DNA of 64,000 bases from Kroppenstedtia eburnea. GTDB taxonomy: Bacteria > Bacillota > Bacilli > Thermoactinomycetales > DSM-45169. Each line of letters begins with the position of its first letter. Position 1 is the first letter of the stretch. Positions 34,956 through 42,065 of this stretch are shown one piece after another. The position numbers and the translations under genes are program-made. The notes under the pieces were generated by a model. The model had not been told where the DNA came from and ran no database searches. It was given only the letters and a program-made list of their open reading frames with translations. Location of the stretch: the NCBI RefSeq assembly GCF_013282215.1, contig NZ_CP048103.1, positions 3,100,001 to 3,164,000 of the forward strand, read 5' to 3'.

Positions 34956-36254
34956 ATGTCAACAGTCGGATTGACAGAAATCGGTCAGATTATCAGAATG
35001 ATTAGGAAAAGCAGGGGATTAAGGTTGGAGGATCTCGCTGATGAAAATATCTCACCGGCAACCATCAGCAACGTGGAAAGAGGAGTGGCCCATGTCAAAC
35101 AGGAAAAGGTAACCTATCTCTTTGACAAACTTCAAATATCCATGGACAAGCTACCAGAGATGATCTTGAACCAAAAAGAGGAATTGAAAAGAGAAAAATT
35201 TAGCTTGTTCGCGATCGAATCACTCAGAGACAGCGGTTTTCCGGAACTGGCTTTGGAAAAAGTGAAACAATTGGAGTTGGAGGATCAGCACCCCTTAGCT
35301 GCCTACGCTTATTTGATCAAAGGAAAGTGCTTCAACAGCCTGGAAATTTGGCGTCGAGCGGAACGGGCTTTTCTGGATGCCATTAGACTCAGCCAGACTT
35401 CACTTGGCAAACACAGCAATATCGAAGCGGCTGCATTCAATGGACTTGCCCTTTGCAGTTATAACCAAAATGAGTTGGAACAAGCAATTACTTATACCAA
35501 CAGTGGCTTGCACGCCATAGTCGACGATGGGGAACGAATCCATTATCGATATGTTTTATTACAAAATAAGGCGATGTTCCTTGAAAAGATGGGTCGGCCG
35601 GTTGAAGCACTGAAGGTGGTTCAGGATGCATGGGAGTATATCCCAGAAATAAAACATGTTGAGGTCCTTCTCGGCCTTTATTGGTTGCGTGCAGAATTGC
35701 TCCGAAAAACAAGGGATTATGATGAATCCATCTACTATGCCATGGAAGGACTCGAATTGGCACGCCTTAATCACGACAATTGCAGAAGTTGCGATCTATG
35801 GATCACTCTTGGAAGTACATATATGTCTTTAAATCGTTGGTCCGAAGCAGAGACCTGCTTTGAGCTGGCATTAAAACAGGAAGGTAAGTTTTCAAATCAT
35901 CAAGTGGTTTCCACTGCCCATGCTCGGATAGGATTACTTTACATCCAAAAAGAACAGTTGGAGCTAGCAAAAGACCACATCCATAAAGCGATCGAAAAGG
36001 CACAAGAAACTCAGGATACCCTCCGTTTGCTATACGCTTTGACCATCATGGGACACTATTATCAAAAAAGAAACAATCAGACTGAAGCTGCCGCATACTT
36101 TAAACAATCTCTCAATCTGGCCCGAAAATACCAATATAAAAACAAGGAACAAATCGCATTATTCAAGCTGGCCCAGTGCCTTGAATCCCCCGACCAAATG
36201 GATATTATCCACCTGTTGAGAAGTATGGATGTTGGAATTGAGCAGTTGGAATAG
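34956..36254 (+). CDS. HTH-TPR transcriptional regulator, RRNPP-like peptide receptor candidate
   Basis: A 432-residue protein: XRE-type helix-turn-helix at residues 1-70 (IGQIIRMIRKSRGLRLEDLADENISPATISNVERG) followed by about eight to nine TPR-like helical repeats to the C-terminus (for example ALVTY-style AYAYLIKGKCFNSLEIWRRA, ATAHARIGLLYIQKEQLEL). This is the layout and size of NprR, PlcR, PrgX and other RRNPP receptors that bind imported oligopeptides. Start ATG at 34956 follows GGGAGG. The candidate cognate propeptide is divergent next door. Codon and base composition are more AT-rich than in flanking genes, suggesting transfer. Peptide dependence is inferred, not shown. Confidence 0.8.
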   Translation: MSTVGLTEIGQIIRMIRKSRGLRLEDLADENISPATISNVERGVAHVKQEKVTYLFDKLQISMDKLPEMILNQKEELKREKFSLFAIESLRDSGFPELALEKVKQLELEDQHPLAAYAYLIKGKCFNSLEIWRRAERAFLDAIRLSQTSLGKHSNIEAAAFNGLALCSYNQNELEQAITYTNSGLHAIVDDGERIHYRYVLLQNKAMFLEKMGRPVEALKVVQDAWEYIPEIKHVEVLLGLYWLRAELLRKTRDYDESIYYAMEGLELARLNHDNCRSCDLWITLGSTYMSLNRWSEAETCFELALKQEGKFSNHQVVSTAHARIGLLYIQKEQLELAKDHIHKAIEKAQETQDTLRLLYALTIMGHYYQKRNNQTEAAAYFKQSLNLARKYQYKNKEQIALFKLAQCLESPDQMDIIHLLRSMDVGIEQLE

Positions 36255-36579
36255 GTGCGAGTCACTCGTTAAACTTATTGTCAAAGTCATTGAAATCTGT
36301 ACGAAGCGGTTTCCAAGAAAATCAGCCCATGACTGATCACTTTTGAACAGCCGGTCGGAATCCACTGAATTTGTCGGCATCCGACACGGAATATAGCGAA
36401 TATTCAACCCGCAGGCAAACATCTGTGCTATACTCTTATCAGGACCCGTAATATGGGAAACCCGGCTTCCCACACGTAACGGTTCATCTTCCGCCCTGAC
36501 CTGCCTTTGGTGCCAAACTGGAGACTCCCCTTCCCTCAAGGAGAGCCCAGAGCGGAGACTGAGGAAAAGGGGGTGCAGG

Positions 36580-36600
36580 CAAGTGGAATCATTCCACTTG
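36580..36600 (+). promoter_or_regulatory. perfect hairpin in the leader of the small peptide gene
   Basis: CAAGTGGAAT C ATTCCACTTG, a 10-bp perfect stem directly before the ribosome-binding site AAGGGAGGTGA of the 54-residue peptide gene. It could control translation or mRNA stability. The gap 36255-36579 otherwise shows only a possible TATACT at about 36433 and no recognisable gene. Confidence 0.5.
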
Positions 36601-36615
36601 AAGGGAGGTGAACCT

Positions 36616-36780
36616 ATGCGGGAGTTCTTCCTTCAGGTTTTGCGCGAGGGTTGGGCCTTGGTCAAACTGGTGATCCCAGTGATCGTCGCCCATCATCTCC
36701 AAAAAACTCAGGAGAACACGAAGAAGCCCGGTTCCCATGGCCGTTACCGACGGAACCGAGCAAAGCGCCACAAGCGCTGA
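36616..36780 (+). CDS. 54-residue amphipathic/basic peptide, candidate type I toxin
   Basis: Small peptide with a hydrophobic helix (WALVKLVIPVIVAHHL, about residues 13-28) and a strongly basic tail (GRYRRNRAKRHKR). The ribosome-binding site AAGGGAGGTGA is excellent. The 3' end of the gene is overlapped by a convergent promoter and a terminator-like stem, so an antisense RNA of about 100 bases should cover the last 60 bases and the 3' end of the message, as in Bacillus txpA/ratA and bsrG/SR4. A 5'-truncated copy lies 650 bases away. No family match is known to me; the toxin role is inferred from layout. Confidence 0.6.
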   Translation: MREFFLQVLREGWALVKLVIPVIVAHHLQKTQENTKKPGSHGRYRRNRAKRHKR

Positions 36781-36818
36781 ATCTCGGACCCGGTGACGGC
36801 CGGGTCCGTTACTATTCT
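36720..36818 (-). ncRNA. candidate antisense antitoxin RNA, copy 1
   Basis: Predicted transcript starting about seven bases after TACAAT (36825-36830) and ending near a stem GCTCGGTTCC/GGGAACCGGGC (36726-36761). It overlaps the peptide gene's 3' end and contains the stem GGACCCGG/CCGGGTCC. The stop signal is T-poor here because it lies inside coding sequence, but the second copy has TTTTTC after the same stem. Confidence 0.5.
36786..36807 (+). terminator. GC-rich hairpin after the peptide gene
   Basis: Perfect 8-bp stem GGACCCGG/CCGGGTCC, followed by a weakly T-rich stretch (GTTACTATTCTGTTT). Conserved exactly in the second copy (37429-37450 region). Confidence 0.6.
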
Positions 36819-36824
36819 GTTTCC

Positions 36825-36853
36825 ATTGTACACCATTATTCGGGGGTCGTAAA
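36825..36853 (-). promoter_or_regulatory. antisense promoter, copy 1
   Basis: Minus-strand TTTACG, 17 bases, TACAAT, conserved in both position and spacing in the second copy although the spacer has diverged. Confidence 0.6.
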
Positions 36854-36957
36854 CACGGTAAATAAGGAGTTCACGTAATCCATCCACTTTGACTTTGACA
36901 CATATCTAAATTGAATTCCAATCTGGTAACAGGATATGCAACAGAAAAGGTGATTGC

Positions 36958-37290
36958 ATGGATTGGTTACGAAGAATCAGGAACTTCCACCGTTTGACGC
37001 AACGGGAAGTGGCAGAACGGGTCGGAATTTCAACGGCATCCTACTCCTCTATTGAAAGAGGAAGAATACCTTCCGTTCCCGTGGCCAAAGCCATTGCAGA
37101 AGAACTCGGCTTTGATTGGATGAAATTCTATGACGGAATAGAAGAACGGATTGTCGATGATCTATACATTCCACCGAAACGTCAATATCAGAAGGAAGCT
37201 CCGCGGCAAGAGGATAGCGACTGGTGGCTGATTCAGATGGAAGAAGATATTATTGCCTCCCGTCGCTTAGGTCATCGCAAGAGGAAATAG
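36958..37290 (+). CDS. XRE family transcriptional regulator
   Basis: A 110-residue protein with an N-terminal helix-turn-helix (LTQREVAERVGISTASYSSIERGR, residues about 14-37) and a polar C-terminus without a known sensor domain. Start ATG at 36958 follows AAAAGGTGATT. It sits exactly between the two copies of the candidate toxin-antitoxin unit, so it may regulate that locus or have arrived with it. It reads in the same direction as both copies. Confidence 0.85.
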   Translation: MDWLRRIRNFHRLTQREVAERVGISTASYSSIERGRIPSVPVAKAIAEELGFDWMKFYDGIEERIVDDLYIPPKRQYQKEAPRQEDSDWWLIQMEEDIIASRRLGHRKRK

Positions 37291-37310
37291 AATTTACGGG
37301 AGAGATGGGG

Positions 37311-37422
37311 ATGATCCCAATGATCATCGCCCATCATCTCCATAAAACCCGGAAAAAACACGAAAAAGCCCGGTTCCCCAGGCCGTTACCGACGGAACCG
37401 AGCCAAGCGCTCCAAGCGCTAA
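37311..37422 (+). pseudogene. truncated, frameshifted copy of the 54-residue peptide gene
   Basis: Homology to copy 1 begins at its codon 19 (ATCCCAATGATCATCGCC against ATCCCAGTGATCGTCGCC) and continues through the stop codon and the hairpin. One extra base in the AAAAAACACG region shifts the frame. The N-terminal 18 codons, leader hairpin and ribosome-binding site are absent, so no toxin can be made. Confidence 0.75.
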
Positions 37423-37460
37423 ACTTGGGACCCGGTGACGGCCGGGTCCGTTACTATTCT
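37362..37460 (-). ncRNA. candidate antisense RNA, copy 2 (antitoxin without toxin)
   Basis: The antisense promoter, the GGACCCGG stem and the terminal stem GCTCGGTTCC/GGGAACCGGGC are all retained, and here the last stem is followed by TTTTTCGTGTTTTTT, a good terminator. The RNA would still pair imperfectly with the copy 1 message. Confidence 0.5.
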
Positions 37461-37466
37461 ATTTCC

Positions 37467-37495
37467 ATTGTACCCCATTATTTGAGGGTCGTAAA
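37467..37495 (-). promoter_or_regulatory. antisense promoter, copy 2
   Basis: TTTACG, 17 bases, TACAAT on the minus strand, identical boxes to copy 1. Confidence 0.55.
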
Positions 37496-37742
37496 CAATG
37501 TTTGTTAAAGCAAGCATTGGGTCATTGGGTTGTAGGCAGGAATTCACTATCGAGACATTGTTCAACCCAAGCCGTTCTGTTTACAAAAGGCCCTTTGGTC
37601 GCCACCGCGATTCCCCTTCAAACCAGGCTTTCGATCCAACTGGCGGAGATCCGGATCGGCCAATCCTACTCTCTCCCCACCCCCACCGACAATTGTGTAT
37701 ATTGGTACTAATCATACCTCGTATCGGACGGGAGGTTTTGGG

Positions 37743-38666
37743 ATGTCCAAAGATCGTATGATCGCTTATATTCAGATGGGCTCGGCGATGGCGATTGTGG
37801 GGAGTCTGGTGACAGCCAGCAAGATGACGGTGGATCGGATCCCGCCTCATTTGGCGTCGGAGTTGCGGTTTATCGTGGCCGCCGCTGTTTTGATCCTGCT
37901 GTTGTATCAGAGGGAGGGCGGGTTTCATTTTCGCCGCAATCGACCCCACCTGAGCCTCTTGTTCTGGCAAGCCTTCTTTGGCACTTATCTGTTCAATCTG
38001 TGCCTGATGTATGGGGTTCGCTGGACCACCGGGGTGGAGAGTGGGATTATCACCAGCTTCACTCCGGCGGCGGTGGGGCTTCTCTCCTTCCTGCTGCTGC
38101 GGGAGCGGCCGGGATGGATCCGCTGGGTGGGGATTTTGTTCGTGGTGCTGGGAACGGGAGTGATTCAGGTTCCGGGGGCTGCCGGAGGGGATGGCCAGGG
38201 GACGATGTCCCTGTGGGGCAATCTGTTGGTGCTGGCGGCGGTGATCAGTGAAGGATTTTTTATCACTCTGGGGAAAAAATCGACGAACCATGTCTCCCCC
38301 CTCTATGTCTCCACCCTGGTCAGTCTGTATGGGGTTCTGTTGTTTCTGCCGGGGACGTTGGAGGAGCTTCGTCACTTTGACTGGGCTGCCGTTCCCTGGG
38401 AAGGATGGGCCCTCATTCTCTACAATGCCCTGATCGTCACCGTTGTCGGCTTTTTGTTGATGTATGCCGGAGTTTCCCGGCTGCCGGCCAGTTCGGCAGG
38501 ACTGATGACCGGGCTGATGCCGGTCAGCGCCGTCCTCCTATCCGCCTTGTTGCTGGGCGAGCCCGTCACCTGGATCCACGGGCTGGGCATCCTGGCCGTC
38601 CTGACCGGAATCGCCCTCATCTCTCAGGAGAAGGAGCCGGAGCCGATGACGGCGAATAAACCCTGA
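37743..38666 (+). CDS. EamA/DMT family transporter
   Basis: Drug/metabolite transporter of ten membrane helices arranged as two EamA repeats (about residues 8-140 and 155-295). Hallmarks: SELRFIVAAAVLILL in the first repeat and ALIVTVVGFLLMYAGVSRLPASSAGLMTGLMPVSAVLLSALLLGEP (quoted here only as the typical end of the second repeat, residues about 235-280). ATG at 37743 follows GGGAGG. It has 307 residues. Substrate unknown. Confidence 0.9.
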   Translation: MSKDRMIAYIQMGSAMAIVGSLVTASKMTVDRIPPHLASELRFIVAAAVLILLLYQREGGFHFRRNRPHLSLLFWQAFFGTYLFNLCLMYGVRWTTGVESGIITSFTPAAVGLLSFLLLRERPGWIRWVGILFVVLGTGVIQVPGAAGGDGQGTMSLWGNLLVLAAVISEGFFITLGKKSTNHVSPLYVSTLVSLYGVLLFLPGTLEELRHFDWAAVPWEGWALILYNALIVTVVGFLLMYAGVSRLPASSAGLMTGLMPVSAVLLSALLLGEPVTWIHGLGILAVLTGIALISQEKEPEPMTANKP

Positions 38667-38686
38667 CCTACCTGTTGCGACAGGAG

Positions 38687-38724
38687 AAAAGCAACCTGCA
38701 CATTGGGGTGGCAGGTTGCTTTTA
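38687..38724 (+). terminator. terminator of the EamA gene
   Basis: GCAACCTGC/GCAGGTTGC stem followed by TTTT, 24 bases after the stop. Confidence 0.85.
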
Positions 38725-38875
38725 CATATGGAAACCGCAATCTTCACAATTCGCGTACAAGTCTACCATCAAGAAGCAAAAGTATGATAGGATGGGGATG
38801 CGTAGTCCTCCGAGGCTGAGGCGGGTTACAAACCCTCCGGAACTGTACCGAGGTACGGGGAAGGAGGTGATCGGG

Positions 38876-38965
38876 ATGAGCCAGGAAGCAACCATAATGC
38901 TGGTCATGTTGGTTGTCACGGTGGGTTACTATGCCTACCGGATTGGTTCCTCACGAAAAAAGTAA
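38876..38965 (+). CDS. 29-residue single-helix peptide, Fst/holin-like type I toxin candidate
   Basis: MSQEATIMLVMLVVTVGYYAYRIGSSRKK is 29 residues: short polar start, one membrane helix (TIMLVMLVVTVGYYAY) and a basic end, the pattern of Fst/Ldr and 'putative holin-like toxin' peptides of Bacillota. The ribosome-binding site AAGGAGGTGA is perfect. The stop codon lies inside a 12-bp perfect inverted repeat that can end transcripts from both sides, as in the par/Fst system where toxin mRNA and antisense RNA share a terminator. The about 90-base leader holds small hairpins (GTACC/GGTAC). Confidence 0.65.
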   Translation: MSQEATIMLVMLVVTVGYYAYRIGSSRKK

Positions 38966-39000
38966 TCCGCCCCGGGCCAGCAACCTAAGCGGATTACTTT
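38959..39000. terminator. bidirectional terminator at the Fst-like gene
   Basis: AAAGTAATCCGC/GCGGATTACTTT with an 18-base loop. On the minus strand the stem is followed by TTTTTT, so a convergent transcript from the right would end here; a strong hairpin GGCGGGTG/CACCCGCC (39055-39077) would lie in that RNA. Its promoter was not located. Confidence 0.7.
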
Positions 39001-39219
39001 ATAGAAAACTTGGGTTTGCAACCCACAATCAGCCGAAGCGGATTGCGCGTCTGGCGGGTGCCGTTTACACCCGCCTTTCTTCATTATTCTTACCCGTATG
39101 TTACCATACCATCCTTCACATGTACAGATCCAAAGATCCCACAGGGCGGATGGAGCACATGGACATTCATATCTTACCAAATTGGCCGTCAACGATCTTT
39201 TTAAACAGATACATCACTG

Positions 39220-40617
39220 TCACTCCCCCGCCTCCCCATCCCCCCACTCCCTCCGAAACACCGTCACACACTCCACATGGCTGGTGTGGGGGAACATGTC
39301 GACGGGTTGGACCTGGCGGTTGGTGTAGCCCCGCTCTTTCAGGTATGCGGCATCCCTCGCCAGGGTGGCGGGGTTGCAGGAGACGTAGACGAGGCGGTCC
39401 GGGGACATCCGGACAGCGGCGTCCAAAAGTTCGGGGGCGCAACCTTTGCGGGGCGGGTCGACGATGATCACATCGGGCCGGATGCCTTCCCGTGCCCAGC
39501 GGGGCATCACTTCCTCGGCGGGACCTGCTTTAAATGAAGCGTGGTCGATTCCGTTCAGCTCCGCATTGTGGCGGGCATCTTCCACCGCCTGGGGGATCGA
39601 TTCGACACCGAGCACCCGGGCGGCCTCTTTGGCGAGATAGAGGCCGATGGTGCCGATGCCGCAGTAAGCGTCGATGACGGTCTCTTCACCTGTCAGAGCC
39701 GCCATGCGGCGCACCTGCTCATACAACACCTCGGTCTGCACCGGGTTCACCTGGAAAAAGGAATGGGGGGAGATGGCAAAGCGGACGTGACCGATCCGGT
39801 CATGGATCACCGGCTCTCCCCAGAGGACCCGGCTCTCTTTGCCCAGGACGACGTTGGTCCGGTGAGGCTGGATATTTTGGATCAGGGAGGTCAATCCCGG
39901 AACCCGCTCCCGCAAGCCGGCCACCAGTTGCTTCCGGTGGGGGAGTTCCGGCCCGTTGGTGACCAGGACCACCATGACCTCTTGGGTGTGAATGCCGGTC
40001 CGAACCATGACATGACGCAGGCATCCCCGATGTTTTTTCTCGTCATAGGGAGGAATGTCCAGTTCCCGGATCCACTCTTTCACCTGTTGGATGGTCCGGT
40101 CATTTTCAGGCTGTTGGATCAGGCAGCGGTCAAAGGGGATGATCTGGTGGGAGCCGGCGGCGTAAAAGCCCGCCTCGACCTTCCCTTTCCCTCCGCCGAC
40201 GGGAACCTGGGCTTTGTTTCGATAACTCCAGGGTTCCTCCATGCCAAGGACCGGGAGGATCGTTACCTCCTCCAGCCCCCCGATCCGGGCAAAAGCGTTC
40301 ACCACCTGCCGCCTTTTGGATTCCAGCTGGGCGGGATAGGCGATATGTTGCAGTTGGCAACCGCCACACTGAGCAAAAACAGGACAGAGGGGGTCCACCC
40401 GGTGGGGGCTCACCTGGATCACCTCCTCCAACCGGGCGTGGGCGTAGGTCTTCTTCACCCGGCTCACCCGGGCGGCTACCTGCTCCCCGGCGATCGCCAG
40501 GGGAACAAAGACGGTGAATCCCTTGTATTTTCCCACCCCGTCCCCGGTATGGCTCTGGCCCGTGATGGGAAGTGTGATCCGTTCACCCGGCTGGACCGGG
40601 GGCTTTGGCTTCGGCAT
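39220..40617 (-). CDS. 23S rRNA (uracil-5-)-methyltransferase, RlmCD/RlmD type
   Basis: SAM-dependent m5U methyltransferase of 23S rRNA (in Bacillus the YefA/RlmCD enzyme modifies U747 and U1939). Residues 1-65 are a TRAM RNA-binding domain; an iron-sulfur motif (CPVFAQCGGCQLQH) follows; the C-terminal domain has the SAM motif DAYCGIGTIGLYLA, the DPPRKGC motif and the catalytic Cys in YVSCNPATLARD. It has 465 residues. It could equally be named trmA-like, but the cluster motif favours the RumA group. Confidence 0.93.
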   Translation of the reverse strand: MPKPKPPVQPGERITLPITGQSHTGDGVGKYKGFTVFVPLAIAGEQVAARVSRVKKTYAHARLEEVIQVSPHRVDPLCPVFAQCGGCQLQHIAYPAQLESKRRQVVNAFARIGGLEEVTILPVLGMEEPWSYRNKAQVPVGGGKGKVEAGFYAAGSHQIIPFDRCLIQQPENDRTIQQVKEWIRELDIPPYDEKKHRGCLRHVMVRTGIHTQEVMVVLVTNGPELPHRKQLVAGLRERVPGLTSLIQNIQPHRTNVVLGKESRVLWGEPVIHDRIGHVRFAISPHSFFQVNPVQTEVLYEQVRRMAALTGEETVIDAYCGIGTIGLYLAKEAARVLGVESIPQAVEDARHNAELNGIDHASFKAGPAEEVMPRWAREGIRPDVIIVDPPRKGCAPELLDAAVRMSPDRLVYVSCNPATLARDAAYLKERGYTNRQVQPVDMFPHTSHVECVTVFRREWGDGEAGE

Positions 40618-40707
40618 AACCTTTCCGACTCCTTCATTCGGATTTCAGCAAATTTCCCGGGGAATGTTTCCGGTACCCCGTTCGCCCAATCACCGATCCC
40701 ATACGGA

Positions 40708-41049
40708 TCAGTGATTTCCCTTCGCTTCGTACAACATTGATAATATATCTTCTGCTGCCAGGCGGATCAAAGTCTTGTCCACCGTCAACTCCGGCACTTT
40801 TTTTATCACTACGGCCTGACCCTGGCGAAGCTGTTTCAAGATGTTCGGGTGGATCACTTCTTCTTCACTTTGCTGTATGGTTCCCAATCTTGTCGGTCGT
40901 CTACCGATGAGAGGCTCCTTCATTTGCAATGTTTTCTTGTTGATCCACCGAGTCCCCACCATACCGGACAAATTTTCGACAGAGGTGTTCCCTACCACTT
41001 GGGCTGCCAACTGATCACCGACAAGAATCCCCGGAAACGGAACGTTCAA
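40708..41049 (-). pseudogene. C-terminal fragment resembling a conjugative coupling protein (TraD/TraG/VirD4)
   Basis: A 113-residue frame whose sequence (QLAAQVVGNTSVENLSGMVGTRW, then IIHP-like VIHPNILKQLRQGQAVVIKK) resembles the distal part of type IV coupling ATPases, where the GN motif and the 'L..L..GQA.V' motif occur. Walker motifs and the membrane anchor are missing and there is no ribosome-binding site, so it is probably a remnant of a mobile element. The assignment rests on pattern memory only. Confidence 0.4.
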
Positions 41050-41133
41050 TACACAAAATATGCATCCGCTTCAGAGAATAGAGTGATGAGCCCTGTATTC
41101 CTTCCAGACCTCTATCTACTAACCAACCGACGA

Positions 41134-41168
41134 AGAAAAAAATGATAAACCTCCCGTGGTGGGGGAGG
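41134..41168 (-). terminator. terminator of the small membrane protein gene
   Basis: CCTCCC/GGGAGG stem followed on the minus strand by TTTATCATTTTTTT. Confidence 0.7.
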
Positions 41169-41245
41169 CTTGGGTACAACAAAAAATTTTTGTTCGGATG
41201 CCATGACATCGTAAATTATTCCAATCCCAACGACTTACCTGTGGG

Positions 41246-41557
41246 TCACGAAGCGACATCAATAACTGTCTTCTCTTTCTTCGCGGCATCCACCATCAGA
41301 ATGACAGCTGTGATAATATGCATTATCATTCCCACAAAAGGGATCCACGCCACACAGGAGGTGACGATTCCCAGGATACTGCCGTGCTTTGGGGCTCCAC
41401 CACTGGCGGAAACGACCAAGGTGGCAATATGGAGCAGTAACATCACCACCAGAGCGTAGTAACCGCTTGCGATCACCAGGAGCCCCCCGAGCACGGGAAT
41501 CCCCAGCAAAGCCTCAAAGCCACCGGATACCCACTTCATGATTCGTGCAGCCGACAA
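41246..41557 (-). CDS. small membrane protein, function unknown
   Basis: A 103-residue protein with three membrane helices (about residues 15-35, 38-58 and 70-92) and a charged tail (KKEKTVIDVAS). TTG at 41557 is chosen because GGAGG lies eight bases upstream. I do not recognise the family; small three-helix proteins of this kind resemble the DUF4190/YubF-like groups but no motif confirms it. Confidence 0.6.
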   Translation of the reverse strand: MSAARIMKWVSGGFEALLGIPVLGGLLVIASGYYALVVMLLLHIATLVVSASGGAPKHGSILGIVTSCVAWIPFVGMIMHIITAVILMVDAAKKEKTVIDVAS

Positions 41558-41766
41558 TAAAAATACCTCCAAACAGATAAGATATGATGTCCACGGCTTG
41601 TTCAAGCCATCATCCGGGATGATATGCGTCAAATGCAACATTTTCTCCACAGCATCCCGAGATCATTTATTAAAGAGCCTTATGACTCTTCGACTACAAA
41701 ATATAATTCTACATGATTTAATTTTTCCCTTTTCAAGCCACGTATGAATAGTTTCTCCTCGCTGCC

Positions 41767-41918
41767 GCTTCCTCCTCGGAGGAAGCTGTTTACCGTGGTG
41801 ATATCTCCTCGGAGGCATCGACCCACCGAACCTGGTGATCCCTCTCTTCTCGGGGGGATCCGCCGACCCGACAGCCACACCTATCCGATTGTCCCTGGCG
41901 GAAACACTCCCGCCAGGA
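41767..41918. other. cluster of four hairpins, possible structured RNA
   Basis: In the 508-base gap 41558-42065, perfect stems follow each other: CTTCCTCC/GGAGGAAG (41767-41784), CTCC/GGAG in CTCCTCGGAG (about 41804), GATCCC/GGGATC (41837-41860) and CCTGGCGG/CCGCCAGG (41894-41917). None has a T run. No known RNA family was recognised on either strand and no credible gene is present; the remainder of the gap shows nothing. Confidence 0.35.
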
Positions 41919-42065
41919 AGAGTATACCATACATTTCTGTCTAAAGTTTGACTCATTCTTCCCTATGACAGACTGGAATTGCCGAGAATCATTTTTTCGT
42001 GAAACCCTGGTTGGCATAGAAAGCATCGATCCCATCCCCGGATCGGCGCTATGGTGGCTTCGTTC

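Noticed and set aside
36159-36539. A 126-codon minus-strand frame overlapping the end of the HTH-TPR gene
   Set aside because: Half of it is antisense to that gene and no ribosome-binding site precedes it.
41663-41956. A 97-codon minus-strand frame across the hairpin cluster
   Set aside because: Arg-rich translation of palindromic DNA without a start signal; the hairpins explain it better.
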